From Luteimonas sp. RC10 (lineage in GTDB: Bacteria > Pseudomonadota > Gammaproteobacteria > Xanthomonadales > Xanthomonadaceae): a stretch of DNA of 64,000 nt. The notes below the pieces were generated by a model, which was not told the DNA's origin, searched no databases, and saw nothing but the letters and a program-made list of their open reading frames with translations. The stretch is from contig NZ_JACHYJ010000001.1 in the NCBI RefSeq assembly GCF_014192745.1, positions 248,001 to 312,000 of the forward strand. The letters are read 5' to 3'. Every line of letters starts with the position of its first letter. The stretch's first letter is position 1. Below are positions 18,412 through 26,776 of the stretch, piece after piece. The position numbers and the translations under genes were made by a program.

Positions 18412-18838
18412 GCCCACCCGCCGGCGCGCATCCGACGCGCCGCGCGTAGGTGTGAAGCCAAGCGACGCGACATCGACACGGCCCGCGCCACGCTGGGCCC
18501 ATGAGCTGGCCACTGACGTCCGAGCATGCCCAGGCTGCCCTCCCTCGTTCGTTAGGACAGGTTAGGTGGGGGCCCATCGCTCCGATCGCCGCGCATACCG
18601 GGCTCGCCCCATCCCGGCCTTCCACCCGTGAAGGGCGCAATGCCCCGCCAGCGGGGGAAGGAGACAAGCGCACGACGCGTCCATCGGCGTTGGGAGGACA
18701 CAAGCACCACGTGCCGCCATGCTCGCGCGCGGCATGCGCTCATGCCCTCCCCCGTTCACGGGGGAGGGTTGGGTGGGGGCCATCACCCCGATTGCCGCGC
18801 ACCGTGAGCTCGCCCATGTCCCACCTCGCAGCCGCACG
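18412..18838 (+). repeat. Intergenic G+C-rich repeat cluster
   Basis: 427 bases without a convincing gene. CCCTCCCCCG (18744-18753) pairs with CGGGGGAGGG (18758-18767). A block of about 49 bases at 18561-18609 (GTTAGGTGGGGGCCCATCGC and onwards) recurs at 18767-18814 with several changes. Between them lies a segment around CCACCCGTGAAGGGCGCAAT that recurs near 42.7 kb and 51.3-51.6 kb. This is one member of the repeat family dispersed through the window. Confidence 0.75.
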
Positions 18839-19147
18839 ATGACCGCGCCGGCGCTGCAGCAGTATGCGAACCGGCACGGCGACAGCGGCGTCACCGCCTA
18901 TGCGATCGACTGCGACGCGATCGCCGTCGAGTTCGGGCACGGCCCGGTCTATGTCTACGCGCGCCGCGACATCGGCGCTCGGCACTTCGCGGCGCTGTGC
19001 GCGGCTGCGCAGGCCGGTCGCGGGCTGTCGACCTGGATCAGCCAGCACGTGCAGTCGCACTACGCCACGCACTTCGACGACCGCGCCGCCTGGCGCGCCT
19101 GGCGCACAGCTGCGCCTCAGGCCGTGCCGTCGCCGTCGAAGCGGTAG
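18839..19147 (+). CDS. Small conserved hypothetical protein
   Basis: 102 residues. The core (GDSGVTAYAI, VEFGHGPVYVYAR, AGRGLSTWISQHVQSHY) resembles a family of short bacterial proteins of unknown function in which a G-N/D-S-G-V-x-A-Y opening and a G-L-S-T-[WY]-I-x-x-H-V end are conserved. No signal peptide. No ribosome-binding site is visible before the ATG at 18839. Its 3' end overlaps the convergent dioxygenase gene by 31 bases. Confidence 0.6.
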   Translation: MTAPALQQYANRHGDSGVTAYAIDCDAIAVEFGHGPVYVYARRDIGARHFAALCAAAQAGRGLSTWISQHVQSHYATHFDDRAAWRAWRTAAPQAVPSPSKR

Positions 19148-19911
19148 AGGTCCATCGCCAGAAACCCCATGTCGATGCCGGCCTCGATACGCCGCGCGCC
19201 GAGCCGGTCGCCACCGGCTGCGCCCGTGGCCACGAACAGCGGCAGCAAGTGCTCATCGGTCGGATGCGCCTGCGCCGCGAACGGCGCCTGCCGGCGATAG
19301 TCGAGCAGCGCGGGCAGGTCGTCGGCGCGCAGCCGCGCTTCGATCCAGTCGGTGAACGGCCGCACGTACGGCGCCTCGCTGCCGTCGCGGCCCCGCCAGT
19401 CGTGCAGGTTGTGGGTGATGCTGCCCGAGCCGATCACCAGCACGCCTTGCGCGCGCAGCGGCGCCAGCGCGCGTCCAAGCGCGAGCGCATGCGCCGGACC
19501 GAGCGCGGGCTGGATCGACAGCGGCACCACCGGGATATCGGCCTCGGGATGCAACAGGCGCAGCGGCACCCAGACGCCATGATCGAGCCCGCGCTGCGGA
19601 TCGACCTGGGCGGGCAGCCCGGCCGCGTCCAAGCGCGCAGCGACGTCCTGGGCGAGCGCGGGGTCGCCTGGCGCCGGATAACGCAGGGCATACAGCGCCT
19701 CCGGGAAGCCGCCGAAGTCGTGGACGGTCTGCGGCTGCGCGGCGCCACCGACCTGCGGCCGCGCCGCCAGCCAGTGCGCAGACGCCACGACGATCGCGCG
19801 CGGCCGCGGCAGGTCGCGCGCCAGTTCGGCCAGCCGCACGCCGACCCGACCGGGCGACAGCGCGGTCATCGGCGAGCCGTGGGAGACGTACAACGCAGGC
19901 AGCGGGGCCAT
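19117..19911 (-). CDS. DODA-type (LigB-fold) extradiol ring-opening dioxygenase
   Basis: 264 residues. The four metal-site regions of the class III extradiol family are present: YVSHGSPM near the N-terminus, ASAHW, LDHGVWVPLRLL and SGSITHNLHDWRG. This matches the 4,5-DOPA dioxygenase-like YgiD group, which opens catecholic rings using Zn or Fe. The substrate in this organism is unknown. The ATG at 19911 was preferred because the core strand begins six residues later; a longer reading frame would add 32 unrelated residues. The gene overlaps its convergent neighbour by 31 bases. Confidence 0.88.
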   Translation of the reverse strand: MAPLPALYVSHGSPMTALSPGRVGVRLAELARDLPRPRAIVVASAHWLAARPQVGGAAQPQTVHDFGGFPEALYALRYPAPGDPALAQDVAARLDAAGLPAQVDPQRGLDHGVWVPLRLLHPEADIPVVPLSIQPALGPAHALALGRALAPLRAQGVLVIGSGSITHNLHDWRGRDGSEAPYVRPFTDWIEARLRADDLPALLDYRRQAPFAAQAHPTDEHLLPLFVATGAAGGDRLGARRIEAGIDMGFLAMDLYRFDGDGTA

Positions 19912-20016
19912 GGAACGCACCAGGAAGCGAGGAATGCCTCTCACGATGGGCGCGGGTCCCGGCCCACGGAAGCCGCGGCGCCACGACGCATCGTCGCAGC
20001 CATGCAACGCTGGCAG

Positions 20017-21021
20017 TCAGGCCGCCTGTGTCGCGACGATGCGCTCCAGCAGCACCAGCAGATCGGCCAGGTGCCCGGATCCCGCCGGCGTGCGCTCATC
20101 GGAGGTCATGACGACGGTCAGCGCCAGCGTCGGCACGATGAACAGCATCTGCCCGCCATGGCCCCAGGCGTAGCGCACCTCGTGCCCACCGACGCGCCGA
20201 GCGAACCAGCCATAGCCATAGCCGTCGCCGGTGTAGATCGAGCGCGTGCGCGGTTGCCAGGACTGCGCGATCCAGGTACCCGGCACCAGTTGCGCGCCGG
20301 CTGCGCTGCGCCCGTGGTTGCGGTAGAGCTCGCCGAAGGCGAGCAGCGAGCGCGGCGTCATCGCCATCTGGTTGCCGCCGAAGTGGATCCCTTGCGGATC
20401 GCGGTCCCAGGACGCGATCGAAAAGCCGGCCTGCGGTTCCAGCCACTCGCGGGCGAGCTGCAGCGTCGGCTTGCCCGACACCTGTACCAGGATCGCCGAC
20501 AGCAGATGGGTCGATCCGGACGAATACAGCATGCCGCCGCCCGGCACGTCGACGAACGGCTGCGCCAGCGCGGCGCGCACCCAGTCGCGCTGGGCGACCC
20601 AGGCGCCGTACTGGCGACCGGACGTCGGCCGCAGCCCGGCCTGCATCGACAGCAGATGGCCGATGGTCACCTGCGCCATCCGCGGATCCGGCGCCTCGGG
20701 CAGGCGATCGGCGAGCAGCGGCGCGATCGGCTGGTCGACGCCCTCGAGCAGACCACGCTCGATCGCGATGCCCACCAGCGCCGAGACCACGGACTTGGAC
20801 GCCGACTTGATGTTGGCCGGGCGCGCCGGCGAGGCGCCGTGGTAGCCGCGCTCGGCGAGCACGGTGCCGTTTCGCGCGACGATGACCGTACGCAGCGGCG
20901 CCAACGCCGCAGCCTCGTCGAGCACCGCCGCCAGGCGCGCGTCCTGCGCCGCCGCCAGCAGCGGCGACACCAGCAGCAGGCAGACCAACAGCAACATCGA
21001 GGGCAGACGGCGGGACGACAT
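20017..21021 (-). CDS. Serine hydrolase of the beta-lactamase/penicillin-binding family
   Basis: 334 residues with a clear signal peptide (about 1-25, ending LLAAAQ). The Ser-x-x-Lys motif is SASK (Ser73, Lys76). The second motif position reads YSSG instead of Y-x-N, and the third is HGG in AWGHGGQM, as in class C-like esterases and D-aminopeptidase relatives. The segment FGGNQMAMTPRSLLAFGELY is typical of this family. It is probably a periplasmic hydrolase of ester or D-amino-acid substrates. A GATACT element lies 9 bases upstream of the ATG. Confidence 0.85.
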   Translation of the reverse strand: MSSRRLPSMLLLVCLLLVSPLLAAAQDARLAAVLDEAAALAPLRTVIVARNGTVLAERGYHGASPARPANIKSASKSVVSALVGIAIERGLLEGVDQPIAPLLADRLPEAPDPRMAQVTIGHLLSMQAGLRPTSGRQYGAWVAQRDWVRAALAQPFVDVPGGGMLYSSGSTHLLSAILVQVSGKPTLQLAREWLEPQAGFSIASWDRDPQGIHFGGNQMAMTPRSLLAFGELYRNHGRSAAGAQLVPGTWIAQSWQPRTRSIYTGDGYGYGWFARRVGGHEVRYAWGHGGQMLFIVPTLALTVVMTSDERTPAGSGHLADLLVLLERIVATQAA

Positions 21022-21030
21022 GGCCCGGGC

Positions 21031-21036
21031 AGTATC
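21031..21036 (-). promoter_or_regulatory. Candidate -10 of the serine hydrolase gene
   Basis: On the minus strand GATACT (21036-21031) ends 9 bases before the ATG at 21021. No Shine-Dalgarno sequence is seen between them, so the mRNA may have a leader of only a few bases. Confidence 0.35.
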
Positions 21037-21249
21037 CCGCGCGAGCACGCAGCACGCCACACACGGCGATGCGCCCTGGCTCACCCGCGTTCGACCCGGT
21101 TGCCCCTGGCAGTACCTAGATCGAAAATGGCGGAACATGTTCGGCGACCCGACCACTGTTCATAGCTGCGACGGCGGCAGCGGCGGCAAACCCGGCGGCG
21201 TTGCTTGCGGCAACCCCAACCCTGTCGACGTCGAAGCGAGGCCATCGGC

Positions 21250-21711
21250 ATGAAAGCGCTGCCCGCCGTGATCTTGCTGACGACGATCAGCCTCTCGGCC
21301 TGCACTGGAAGACTGCCTTTCCAGCCACCGCTGGCGGCCTTTCAGGCCTGGCAAAAGCCGGGGGCTTCGCGTCTCGATACGAAGAAAGCCCTGCTGGAAT
21401 GTGGCATGCCGCACCCGCACACCGCCTCGCTTCCCCCAAACGATGTGCGGACACCCGACCAGCAGGCCGAGGCCGAGAACTGCCTGCTCGCCGCGGGGTA
21501 CACAATGACGGAACAGTCCCCGGGCTGGTGTGCACTTCAGCCGGAACTGCCTGCCTGCCAACCTGGTGTGGAGCCGCTCGCCCCCAGCGTCGAACGGCGC
21601 CTGGGCAGTCACTACTGTCGGGCCCGCCTGGATATGGCGTACTGCAGAAAAACCGCGAGCAACCCCTCCGCCTGCACGGAAGGGCCGGTCGAGCCGGAAT
21701 GCCTGCCGTAA
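21250..21711 (+). CDS. Cys-rich lipoprotein of unknown function
   Basis: 153 residues. The N-terminus is a lipoprotein signal (MKALPAVILL, lipobox L-S-A-C at about 15-18). The mature part opens with FQAWQKPGAS and has LLECGMP, then further Cys in ENCLLAAGY, PGWCALQ, LPACQP, HYCRARL, AYCRK, SACTE and PECLP: nine after the lipid Cys, which suggests disulfide bonding in the periplasm. The W-x-K-P-G-A-S and L-L-E-C-G pairing resembles small lipoproteins in other gammaproteobacteria, but I cannot name a family. Base composition appears lower in G+C than the neighbours, which hints at transfer. Confidence 0.7.
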   Translation: MKALPAVILLTTISLSACTGRLPFQPPLAAFQAWQKPGASRLDTKKALLECGMPHPHTASLPPNDVRTPDQQAEAENCLLAAGYTMTEQSPGWCALQPELPACQPGVEPLAPSVERRLGSHYCRARLDMAYCRKTASNPSACTEGPVEPECLP

Positions 21712-21831
21712 ACGCCAGCCGCTGCTCAGCCATTCCTGCCGCGGCCAATGGCGTCGCCAATCTGACCCGCGCGCTGCCGATCGACCACGGGTGCGATGTG
21801 TCTGGCCCGCGACGACGCCGGCTTTACACAA

Positions 21832-22275
21832 CTAGTCGGCAGGCACCGCCGGCGCCGCAGGCAGATCGGCCCGCCGCTCGAAGCACACTCGCCCGATTCC
21901 ATGCGGCCACTCGGCACGCAGCCCGGGTTCGACCTGGCGCAGCGGATCGCGGTTGTCGGTGGCGAAGTCCGCACACAGCTCAATGCGGCCGCGCGTAAGC
22001 GCACGATAGCCGTAGGGGGCACCGGTGCTCGGATCCGCACGGCGCAAATCTGGCGCATCGATCGCCGCCAATGTGTCGGGCAGGACGCCGTCGCGTTCGA
22101 GTTGCCGCGTGGCGGCCTGCTCGATCCGCCGCAGGTCGTGCACGCGCATGGCATCCATGCGGGCCTGCCGCTGCGCAGATGGCGAGCCGATCAACAACAA
22201 TGCGGTCGCAACCGCGGCCACGCTCGCCACGCCGCCGGCGACGATCAGCACCCGGCCCAGTGTCGCCGCACTCAC
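21832..22275 (-). CDS. Membrane-anchored protein downstream of DUF5671 gene
   Basis: 147 residues. One N-terminal membrane helix (about 8-30) precedes a soluble domain with helix (RRIEQAATRQLERDG), PYGYRAL and ELCADFATD segments. It overlaps the upstream DUF5671 gene by four bases (ATGA), so the two are probably made together. Such small partners are common next to DUF5671 genes, but the function is unknown. Confidence 0.65.
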   Translation of the reverse strand: MSAATLGRVLIVAGGVASVAAVATALLLIGSPSAQRQARMDAMRVHDLRRIEQAATRQLERDGVLPDTLAAIDAPDLRRADPSTGAPYGYRALTRGRIELCADFATDNRDPLRQVEPGLRAEWPHGIGRVCFERRADLPAAPAVPAD

Positions 22276-22913
22276 GACACCGCCTCGTCGCTGCGCAGGT
22301 CGAGCAGATAGAACGCGAACACCGCGCCAGCGATCGCACCGACCACCGCGACCTTCAGTACGAAGCGCACGGTCAGCTCGCCGCCCAGCACGTTGTAGAC
22401 CAGCGCGATCGCATCGCCGATCAGCACGGCGGCGGCCAGGAACAGCGTCATATAGGTCAGCCAGCGCCGCACCGGCGACAGCCGCTTGAGTGGATCACGC
22501 GCCAACTCGCGCGAGAGCCGGTGCGCGAGCCAGGCGAACGCAGGGAAGGCGATCAGCAAGGCAGCCGAGGCGCTGCGCATCGACGCCCCCATCCGCTGTA
22601 GCCGGTACTCGGGATCGGTGGGATCGGGAAACGCGTACGCGATGAGATCGAACGCCAGGCTGCCCAGCTGCCAGGCCCAGACGTACAGCGTGGCGAACAG
22701 CAACAGATACCAGAACGCATCGCGCGCCGACAGCGATGGCTGCGGCCGCGGGACCGGCACGACGAAGGGCACCGTGGCCCAGGCGCGCAGCGCACCGTCG
22801 ATCTGCGCCTGCGGCCAACCGGCGGCCGCCAGTGCCTCCGCGGTCTGCATGCGGGTCGCGCCGCGCGCCAGCGCGTCGCGCACACAGGCGTCCAATGCCG
22901 GGTTCGATGCCAT
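22272..22913 (-). CDS. DUF5671 membrane protein
   Basis: 213 residues. A short N-terminal helical domain (residues 1-45, with ALDACVRDALARGAT and GWPQAQIDGAL, resembling a small helix-turn-helix-like module) is followed by four membrane helices (about 68-88, 105-125, 140-165, 178-200). The L-L-x-F-x-T-L-Y-V-W and L-x-R-E-L-A-R-D-P blocks match DUF5671. The molecular role is not known. It is divergent from dinG with 116 bases between. Confidence 0.75.
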   Translation of the reverse strand: MASNPALDACVRDALARGATRMQTAEALAAAGWPQAQIDGALRAWATVPFVVPVPRPQPSLSARDAFWYLLLFATLYVWAWQLGSLAFDLIAYAFPDPTDPEYRLQRMGASMRSASAALLIAFPAFAWLAHRLSRELARDPLKRLSPVRRWLTYMTLFLAAAVLIGDAIALVYNVLGGELTVRFVLKVAVVGAIAGAVFAFYLLDLRSDEAVS

Positions 22914-23017
22914 CGCGGTCCTCGTCCGCCGTTGCCGACCGCACTCTAGCAGGCCGCAGACGCGCCGTTCATGTCCGCCCGCGCAGCAGCGCTCTCAATC
23001 GGCGCGACCGGGCGTGG

Positions 23018-23023
23018 GACAAT
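23018..23023 (+). promoter_or_regulatory. Candidate -10 of dinG
   Basis: GACAAT (23018-23023) lies 6 bases before the dinG ATG at 23030, and no Shine-Dalgarno sequence is present. The spacing would place the transcription start at the A of ATG. No LexA-type CTG-N10-CAG palindrome was seen in the 116-base spacer. Confidence 0.35.
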
Positions 23024-23029
23024 GCGCGC

Positions 23030-25192
23030 ATGGGCGAACCCGAACTCCAGCCGCCGGCCCGGCCCGCGGCCGACGCGCCGCCGCGCGTCCTCACCGAGGC
23101 GCTGAAGGCCGACATCCGCGCCGCGTACGCGAAGCTCCAGGCCAACACGCCTGGCTTCAGCACGCGTCGCTCGCAGAGCGCGATGATCGGGCTGGTCTCG
23201 CGTGCGCTCGCGACCTCGGGCGGCATCGGTGTGGCCGAGGCGCCGACCGGCGTCGGCAAGTCGCTCGCCTACCTGACCGCCGGCGTGCCGATCGCGCTGG
23301 CGACGAAGAAGAAGCTGGTCGTGAGCACCGGCACGGTCGCGTTGCAGTCGCAGTTGGTCGAACGCGACATTCCCGCGTTCCTCGCCGCCACCGGGCTGGA
23401 AGCGAAGGTCGCGCTGGCGAAGGGGCGCACTCGCTATCTGTGCACCCGTAATGCGGCCGAACTGCACGCCGAGCACAGCCAGGGCACGTTGCTGCCGGGC
23501 GACACCGGTCCCGATGAGGGCGGCGACTTCGAGCGCCAGCTCTATGACCGCCCGCTGGCGCCGCATGAAGTCGATGCCGCGCACCGTCTGCTCGAAGCGC
23601 ACGCCGACCGGCTGTGGGACGGCGACCTCGATGCCGCGCCCGAGCCGGTCTCGCCGGCGCTGCGCGCACGCATCACCACGCCGGCCTCGGGCTGCGCGGG
23701 ACGTCGCTGCAGCTTTGCGCAACAATGCCCGGTGCTGCGTGCGCGCACCACCGTGCGCGATGCGCAGATCGTGGTCACCAACCACGCGCTGCTGCTGTCG
23801 TCGCTGGCGATGGGCGATGTCGAGAACGGCCAGCCACTGCTGGCACCGCCGAGCGAGATGCTGCTGGTGCTCGACGAGGGCCATCACGTGGCCAACGTCG
23901 CGATCGACCAGGGCGCCGCGCGCCTGCCGCTGGCCGACATGGCCAAGCGCACCGGTCGCATGCAGATCCTGATCGCGGGCAGCTACCGGCTGGTCGACAA
24001 GGAGAAGATCGGCACGCTGCTGCCCAACGAGGCGATCGAACTGGCGGTGCGGGTGTCGAAGGCGCTCAAGGCCTTCCAACTGGAGGTGGATCGGGTCTGG
24101 CAGCCCGAGCCGGGCGAGCGCGAGCCGATGTGGCGTGCGCCGCTGGGCCGGCTTCCGGACGACTGGGCGCCGGCGATCGAGACACTAGCCGAGGACACCC
24201 GCGCGCTGCTCAACTGGGTGCATGCCGCGCAGCAGGCGGTCGCGCGCGCCAAGCAGGACGATCCGGCGCGCGAGAAGCTGCAGCGCAGCCTGGGGATGGC
24301 GCTGGAGATGGTCGAGCAACAGCACGACCTGTGGGCCGGTTGGCGCCGCGAGGACCGCGACGGCGCACCGCCGATGGCGCGCTGGGTCACCGCGACGCGC
24401 GAAGGCGATCTGGCGCTGCACTGCTCGCCGGTCTCGGCCGCGCACGTGCTGCGCACGCTGCTGTGGAAGGAGGTCGATTCGGTCGTCATGACCTCGGCCA
24501 CGCTGACCGGCGGCGGCGACTTCCAGTCGTTCGCGATCGACACCGGCCTGCCCGATCACGCCGAGACCGCATCGCTGCCCTCGCCGTTCGACCTGCCGCA
24601 TCAGGCGCAATTGGTGGTGCCGCCGTTCCCGGTGCCGCCCGACGACCGTGAGGGCCATCCGAAGGCGGTCGCCGAGTGGCTGGCGCGCGAGCTGGACTGG
24701 AAGAAGGGCAGCATGGTGCTGTTCACTTCGCGCTGGAAGATGGAAAAGGTCGCCGAGCTGATGCCGGCCTCGCGCCGCGGCTCGATCCAGCTGCAGAGCG
24801 CAGGCAACAAGTCGCAGGTCGTCGCCGCGCACCTGGAGCGCGTCGCCGCCGGCAAGGGCTCGGTGCTGTTCGGGCTCAACTCGTTCGGCGAGGGCCTCGA
24901 CCTGCCCGGCGAGGCCTGCACGACGGTCGTGATCACCCAGGTCCCGTTCGCGGTGCCGACCGACCCGCAGACCGCGACGCTCGGCGAATGGCTCGAGGCC
25001 CGCGGGCTGAACCCGTTTAACCTGATCGCCGTGCCGCACGCCCTGCGCACGCTGACCCAGTTCGCCGGCCGCCTGATCCGCACCTCGAGCGACACCGGCC
25101 GCGTGGTGATTCTCGACTCGCGGCTGCTGACCCGCCGCTACGGCAAGCGCATCCTCGATGCGCTGCCGCCGTTCGAGCGCGTGATCGGCTGA
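23030..25192 (+). CDS. dinG: DinG-family ATP-dependent DNA helicase
   Basis: 720 residues, the usual length. Walker A is APTGVGKSLAYL (about 70-81). The DEAH box appears as DEGHH, as in E. coli DinG. Four cysteines, Cys138, Cys222, Cys227 and Cys233, reproduce the spacing of the 4Fe-4S ligands of DinG/XPD helicases. C-terminal motifs include MVLFTSRW, FGLNSFGEGLDLPG (motif V) and QFAGRLIRTSSDTG (motif VI, Q-x-x-G-R-x-I-R). It unwinds 5' overhang and R-loop or D-loop substrates and helps forks pass transcription. No LexA box was found in the upstream spacer. Confidence 0.95.
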   Translation: MGEPELQPPARPAADAPPRVLTEALKADIRAAYAKLQANTPGFSTRRSQSAMIGLVSRALATSGGIGVAEAPTGVGKSLAYLTAGVPIALATKKKLVVSTGTVALQSQLVERDIPAFLAATGLEAKVALAKGRTRYLCTRNAAELHAEHSQGTLLPGDTGPDEGGDFERQLYDRPLAPHEVDAAHRLLEAHADRLWDGDLDAAPEPVSPALRARITTPASGCAGRRCSFAQQCPVLRARTTVRDAQIVVTNHALLLSSLAMGDVENGQPLLAPPSEMLLVLDEGHHVANVAIDQGAARLPLADMAKRTGRMQILIAGSYRLVDKEKIGTLLPNEAIELAVRVSKALKAFQLEVDRVWQPEPGEREPMWRAPLGRLPDDWAPAIETLAEDTRALLNWVHAAQQAVARAKQDDPAREKLQRSLGMALEMVEQQHDLWAGWRREDRDGAPPMARWVTATREGDLALHCSPVSAAHVLRTLLWKEVDSVVMTSATLTGGGDFQSFAIDTGLPDHAETASLPSPFDLPHQAQLVVPPFPVPPDDREGHPKAVAEWLARELDWKKGSMVLFTSRWKMEKVAELMPASRRGSIQLQSAGNKSQVVAAHLERVAAGKGSVLFGLNSFGEGLDLPGEACTTVVITQVPFAVPTDPQTATLGEWLEARGLNPFNLIAVPHALRTLTQFAGRLIRTSSDTGRVVILDSRLLTRRYGKRILDALPPFERVIG

Positions 25193-25249
25193 GCACGAGC
25201 GCGTGTGGGGCCGGACGCATGGCACACCGTCCGCGCGCCTCTGTGCACC

Positions 25250-25296
25250 GCCCTCGTCTACGGGGCGGTCGACGCGCATCGCGCGTCGGGTGGGGC
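25250..25296. repeat. Degenerate copy of the dispersed intergenic repeat
   Basis: GTCGACGCGCATCGCGCGTCGGGTGGGG has the arm-and-G-tract half of the repeat family seen elsewhere (compare GTCGATGCGCGCAGCGCGTC at 31983-32002). The C-tract hairpin half is missing or eroded. Confidence 0.5.
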
Positions 25297-25433
25297 ACGC
25301 GCTGCGACACCCCGCGGCCATCGACACAAGGCACGTTCATCACGCCTCCCTACGCCTGCGCGACTAGAGTGACGGCCACGCCGGAAGGGCGCCTCGCGCA
25401 GCCCGTCTCCCGGCCCCGATCACGACCGACCGC

Positions 25434-26432
25434 ATGAACGCACCCAGCCCGCCGCCGTCTTCTTCGCCCGACACCGTGGACACCACCGACACCGCGCCCG
25501 AGCCGCATACGCGCTGGTCGCGTGCGCGCCGGCGTCTGGACAGGACAGTCGAGCGCGTGGAGGACAGCGTGCCGGCCACGCTGGTCAAGCGCTTCATCGA
25601 TGCCGACCTGCTGACCCAGGCCGCGTCGCTGTCGTTCTACACGCTGATCTCGCTGGCGCCGCTGCTGGTGCTGGTGCTGTGGATCACCGCATCGCTGTAT
25701 CCCCCGGCGCAGGACGCCCTACTCGAGCAGATCGGCGAGCTCGCCGGCGAAGGCGCGCGGACGGTCGCCGGCACGGTGATCCAGAACGCCAACGAGCAGC
25801 CTGATGTGGGCTCGCTCGCGGGCCTGTGGAGCACGCTGCTGCTGTTCGTCGGCGCGACAGTGGTGTTCGCGCAGTTGCAAGGCACGCTGAACCTGATCTT
25901 CAAGACCGACAGCGGCCACATTCCCGGCGGGTTGAAGGCATTCCTGCGCAAGCGCGTGTTCTCGGCCGGTGTGGTGTTCGCGCTCGGCTTCCTGGTGCTC
26001 GCCTCGACCCTGCTGACCACCGCGGTCGAGGTGATCTTCGCCAACGTGCCGACGGTGCTGCCGCTGATCGGCAATTCGCTGATGCTGGTGCTTTACTCGC
26101 TGGCATTCGCATTGCTCTACCACTACCTGCCCGACCGGCGCGTGCGCTGGCGCCAGGCCCTGTTCGGCGGGCTCATCACCTCGGTGCTGTTCGTGTTCGG
26201 ACGCTGGGCGATCGGGCTGTACATCACCCACGCCGCACCGGGCAGTGCCTACGGCTCGTTCGGGACCCTGGTGATCCTGCTGATCTGGATGTACTACGCG
26301 GCGACGATCTTCTTCGTCGGCGCACTGATCACCGCGGTCGTCGACGAGCGCCTGCGCCGGGCGTCGGTCGACCGTGCACTGCGCAAGCGCGCCGAGCGGC
26401 AGGCCGCTGGAGCAAGCGCCAGCGCGCGCTGA
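25434..26432 (+). CDS. YihY/BrkB-family inner-membrane protein
   Basis: 332 residues with six membrane helices. The core starts with DLLTQAASLSFYTLISLAPLL, the YihY signature (A-x-x-L-A/S-F-Y-x-x-x-S-L-x-P-L). LYHYLPDRRVRWRQALFGG, YGSFGTLVILLIWMYY and a terminal helix follow. Both ends are polar, with an Arg-rich C-terminus. Such proteins were once called ribonuclease BN by mistake; the transport role is unknown. It sits 68 bases before the toxin-antitoxin pair, in the same direction. Confidence 0.9.
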   Translation: MNAPSPPPSSSPDTVDTTDTAPEPHTRWSRARRRLDRTVERVEDSVPATLVKRFIDADLLTQAASLSFYTLISLAPLLVLVLWITASLYPPAQDALLEQIGELAGEGARTVAGTVIQNANEQPDVGSLAGLWSTLLLFVGATVVFAQLQGTLNLIFKTDSGHIPGGLKAFLRKRVFSAGVVFALGFLVLASTLLTTAVEVIFANVPTVLPLIGNSLMLVLYSLAFALLYHYLPDRRVRWRQALFGGLITSVLFVFGRWAIGLYITHAAPGSAYGSFGTLVILLIWMYYAATIFFVGALITAVVDERLRRASVDRALRKRAERQAAGASASAR

Positions 26433-26457
26433 AAGCACCGCCCGTCGACACGCGATC

Positions 26458-26500
26458 GGACTATACTTGGACCTAATTCAGTCCTTGAAGGACGATCGCC
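26458..26500 (+). promoter_or_regulatory. Promoter and operator-like region of the toxin-antitoxin pair
   Basis: TATACT (26462-26467) is a good -10. GGAC occurs at 26458-26461 and 26469-26472. GTCCTT-G-AAGGAC (26481-26493) is a palindrome with perfect 6-bp arms, whose second arm also supplies the ribosome-binding GAAGGA 8 bases before the ATG. GGAC/GTCC repeats around the -10 would suit autorepression by the antitoxin (inference from Phd/YefM systems). Confidence 0.55.
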
Positions 26501-26776
26501 ATGACCGAATCCGTGATCAGCCTGAGCGACTTCAAGTCCGAGGCCAGCCAGTGGCTCAAGCAACTGCAGGAAGACCGGCAGGCCGTGATCCTGACGCAGA
26601 ATGGACGCGGCGCCGCCGTGGTGCAGAGTTATGAGAGCTACCAGCGCCAGCAGCAGAGCCTGCTGATGATGAAGCTGGTCGCGCAAGGCGAGGCTGACGT
26701 CCGTACAGGTCGCACCCAGCCGCAGGACGAGGTCTTCGCCGAGCTCCGCGCCCGGCTGGACCCCCGGCATGGCTGA
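26501..26776 (+). CDS. Phd/YefM-family antitoxin
   Basis: 91 residues. The N-terminal half is a Phd/YefM fold: VISLSDFKSEASQWLKQL and QAVILTQNGRGAAVV (the beta hairpin that contacts operator DNA) lead into a helical region (YESYQRQQQSLLMMKLV). The C-terminal part, which would wrap the toxin, is charged. Antitoxins of this family neutralise RelE/ParE toxins and repress their own promoter. The stop lies inside the toxin start region (8-base overlap), as expected for such pairs. Confidence 0.88.
   Translation: MTESVISLSDFKSEASQWLKQLQEDRQAVILTQNGRGAAVVQSYESYQRQQQSLLMMKLVAQGEADVRTGRTQPQDEVFAELRARLDPRHG

Noticed and set aside
15541..18513. A very long open reading frame antisense to the hybrid kinase gene
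   Set aside because: It mirrors the codons of the kinase gene, its translation is Arg/Ala/Gly-rich with no domain, and it has no ribosome-binding site; high G+C produces such shadows.
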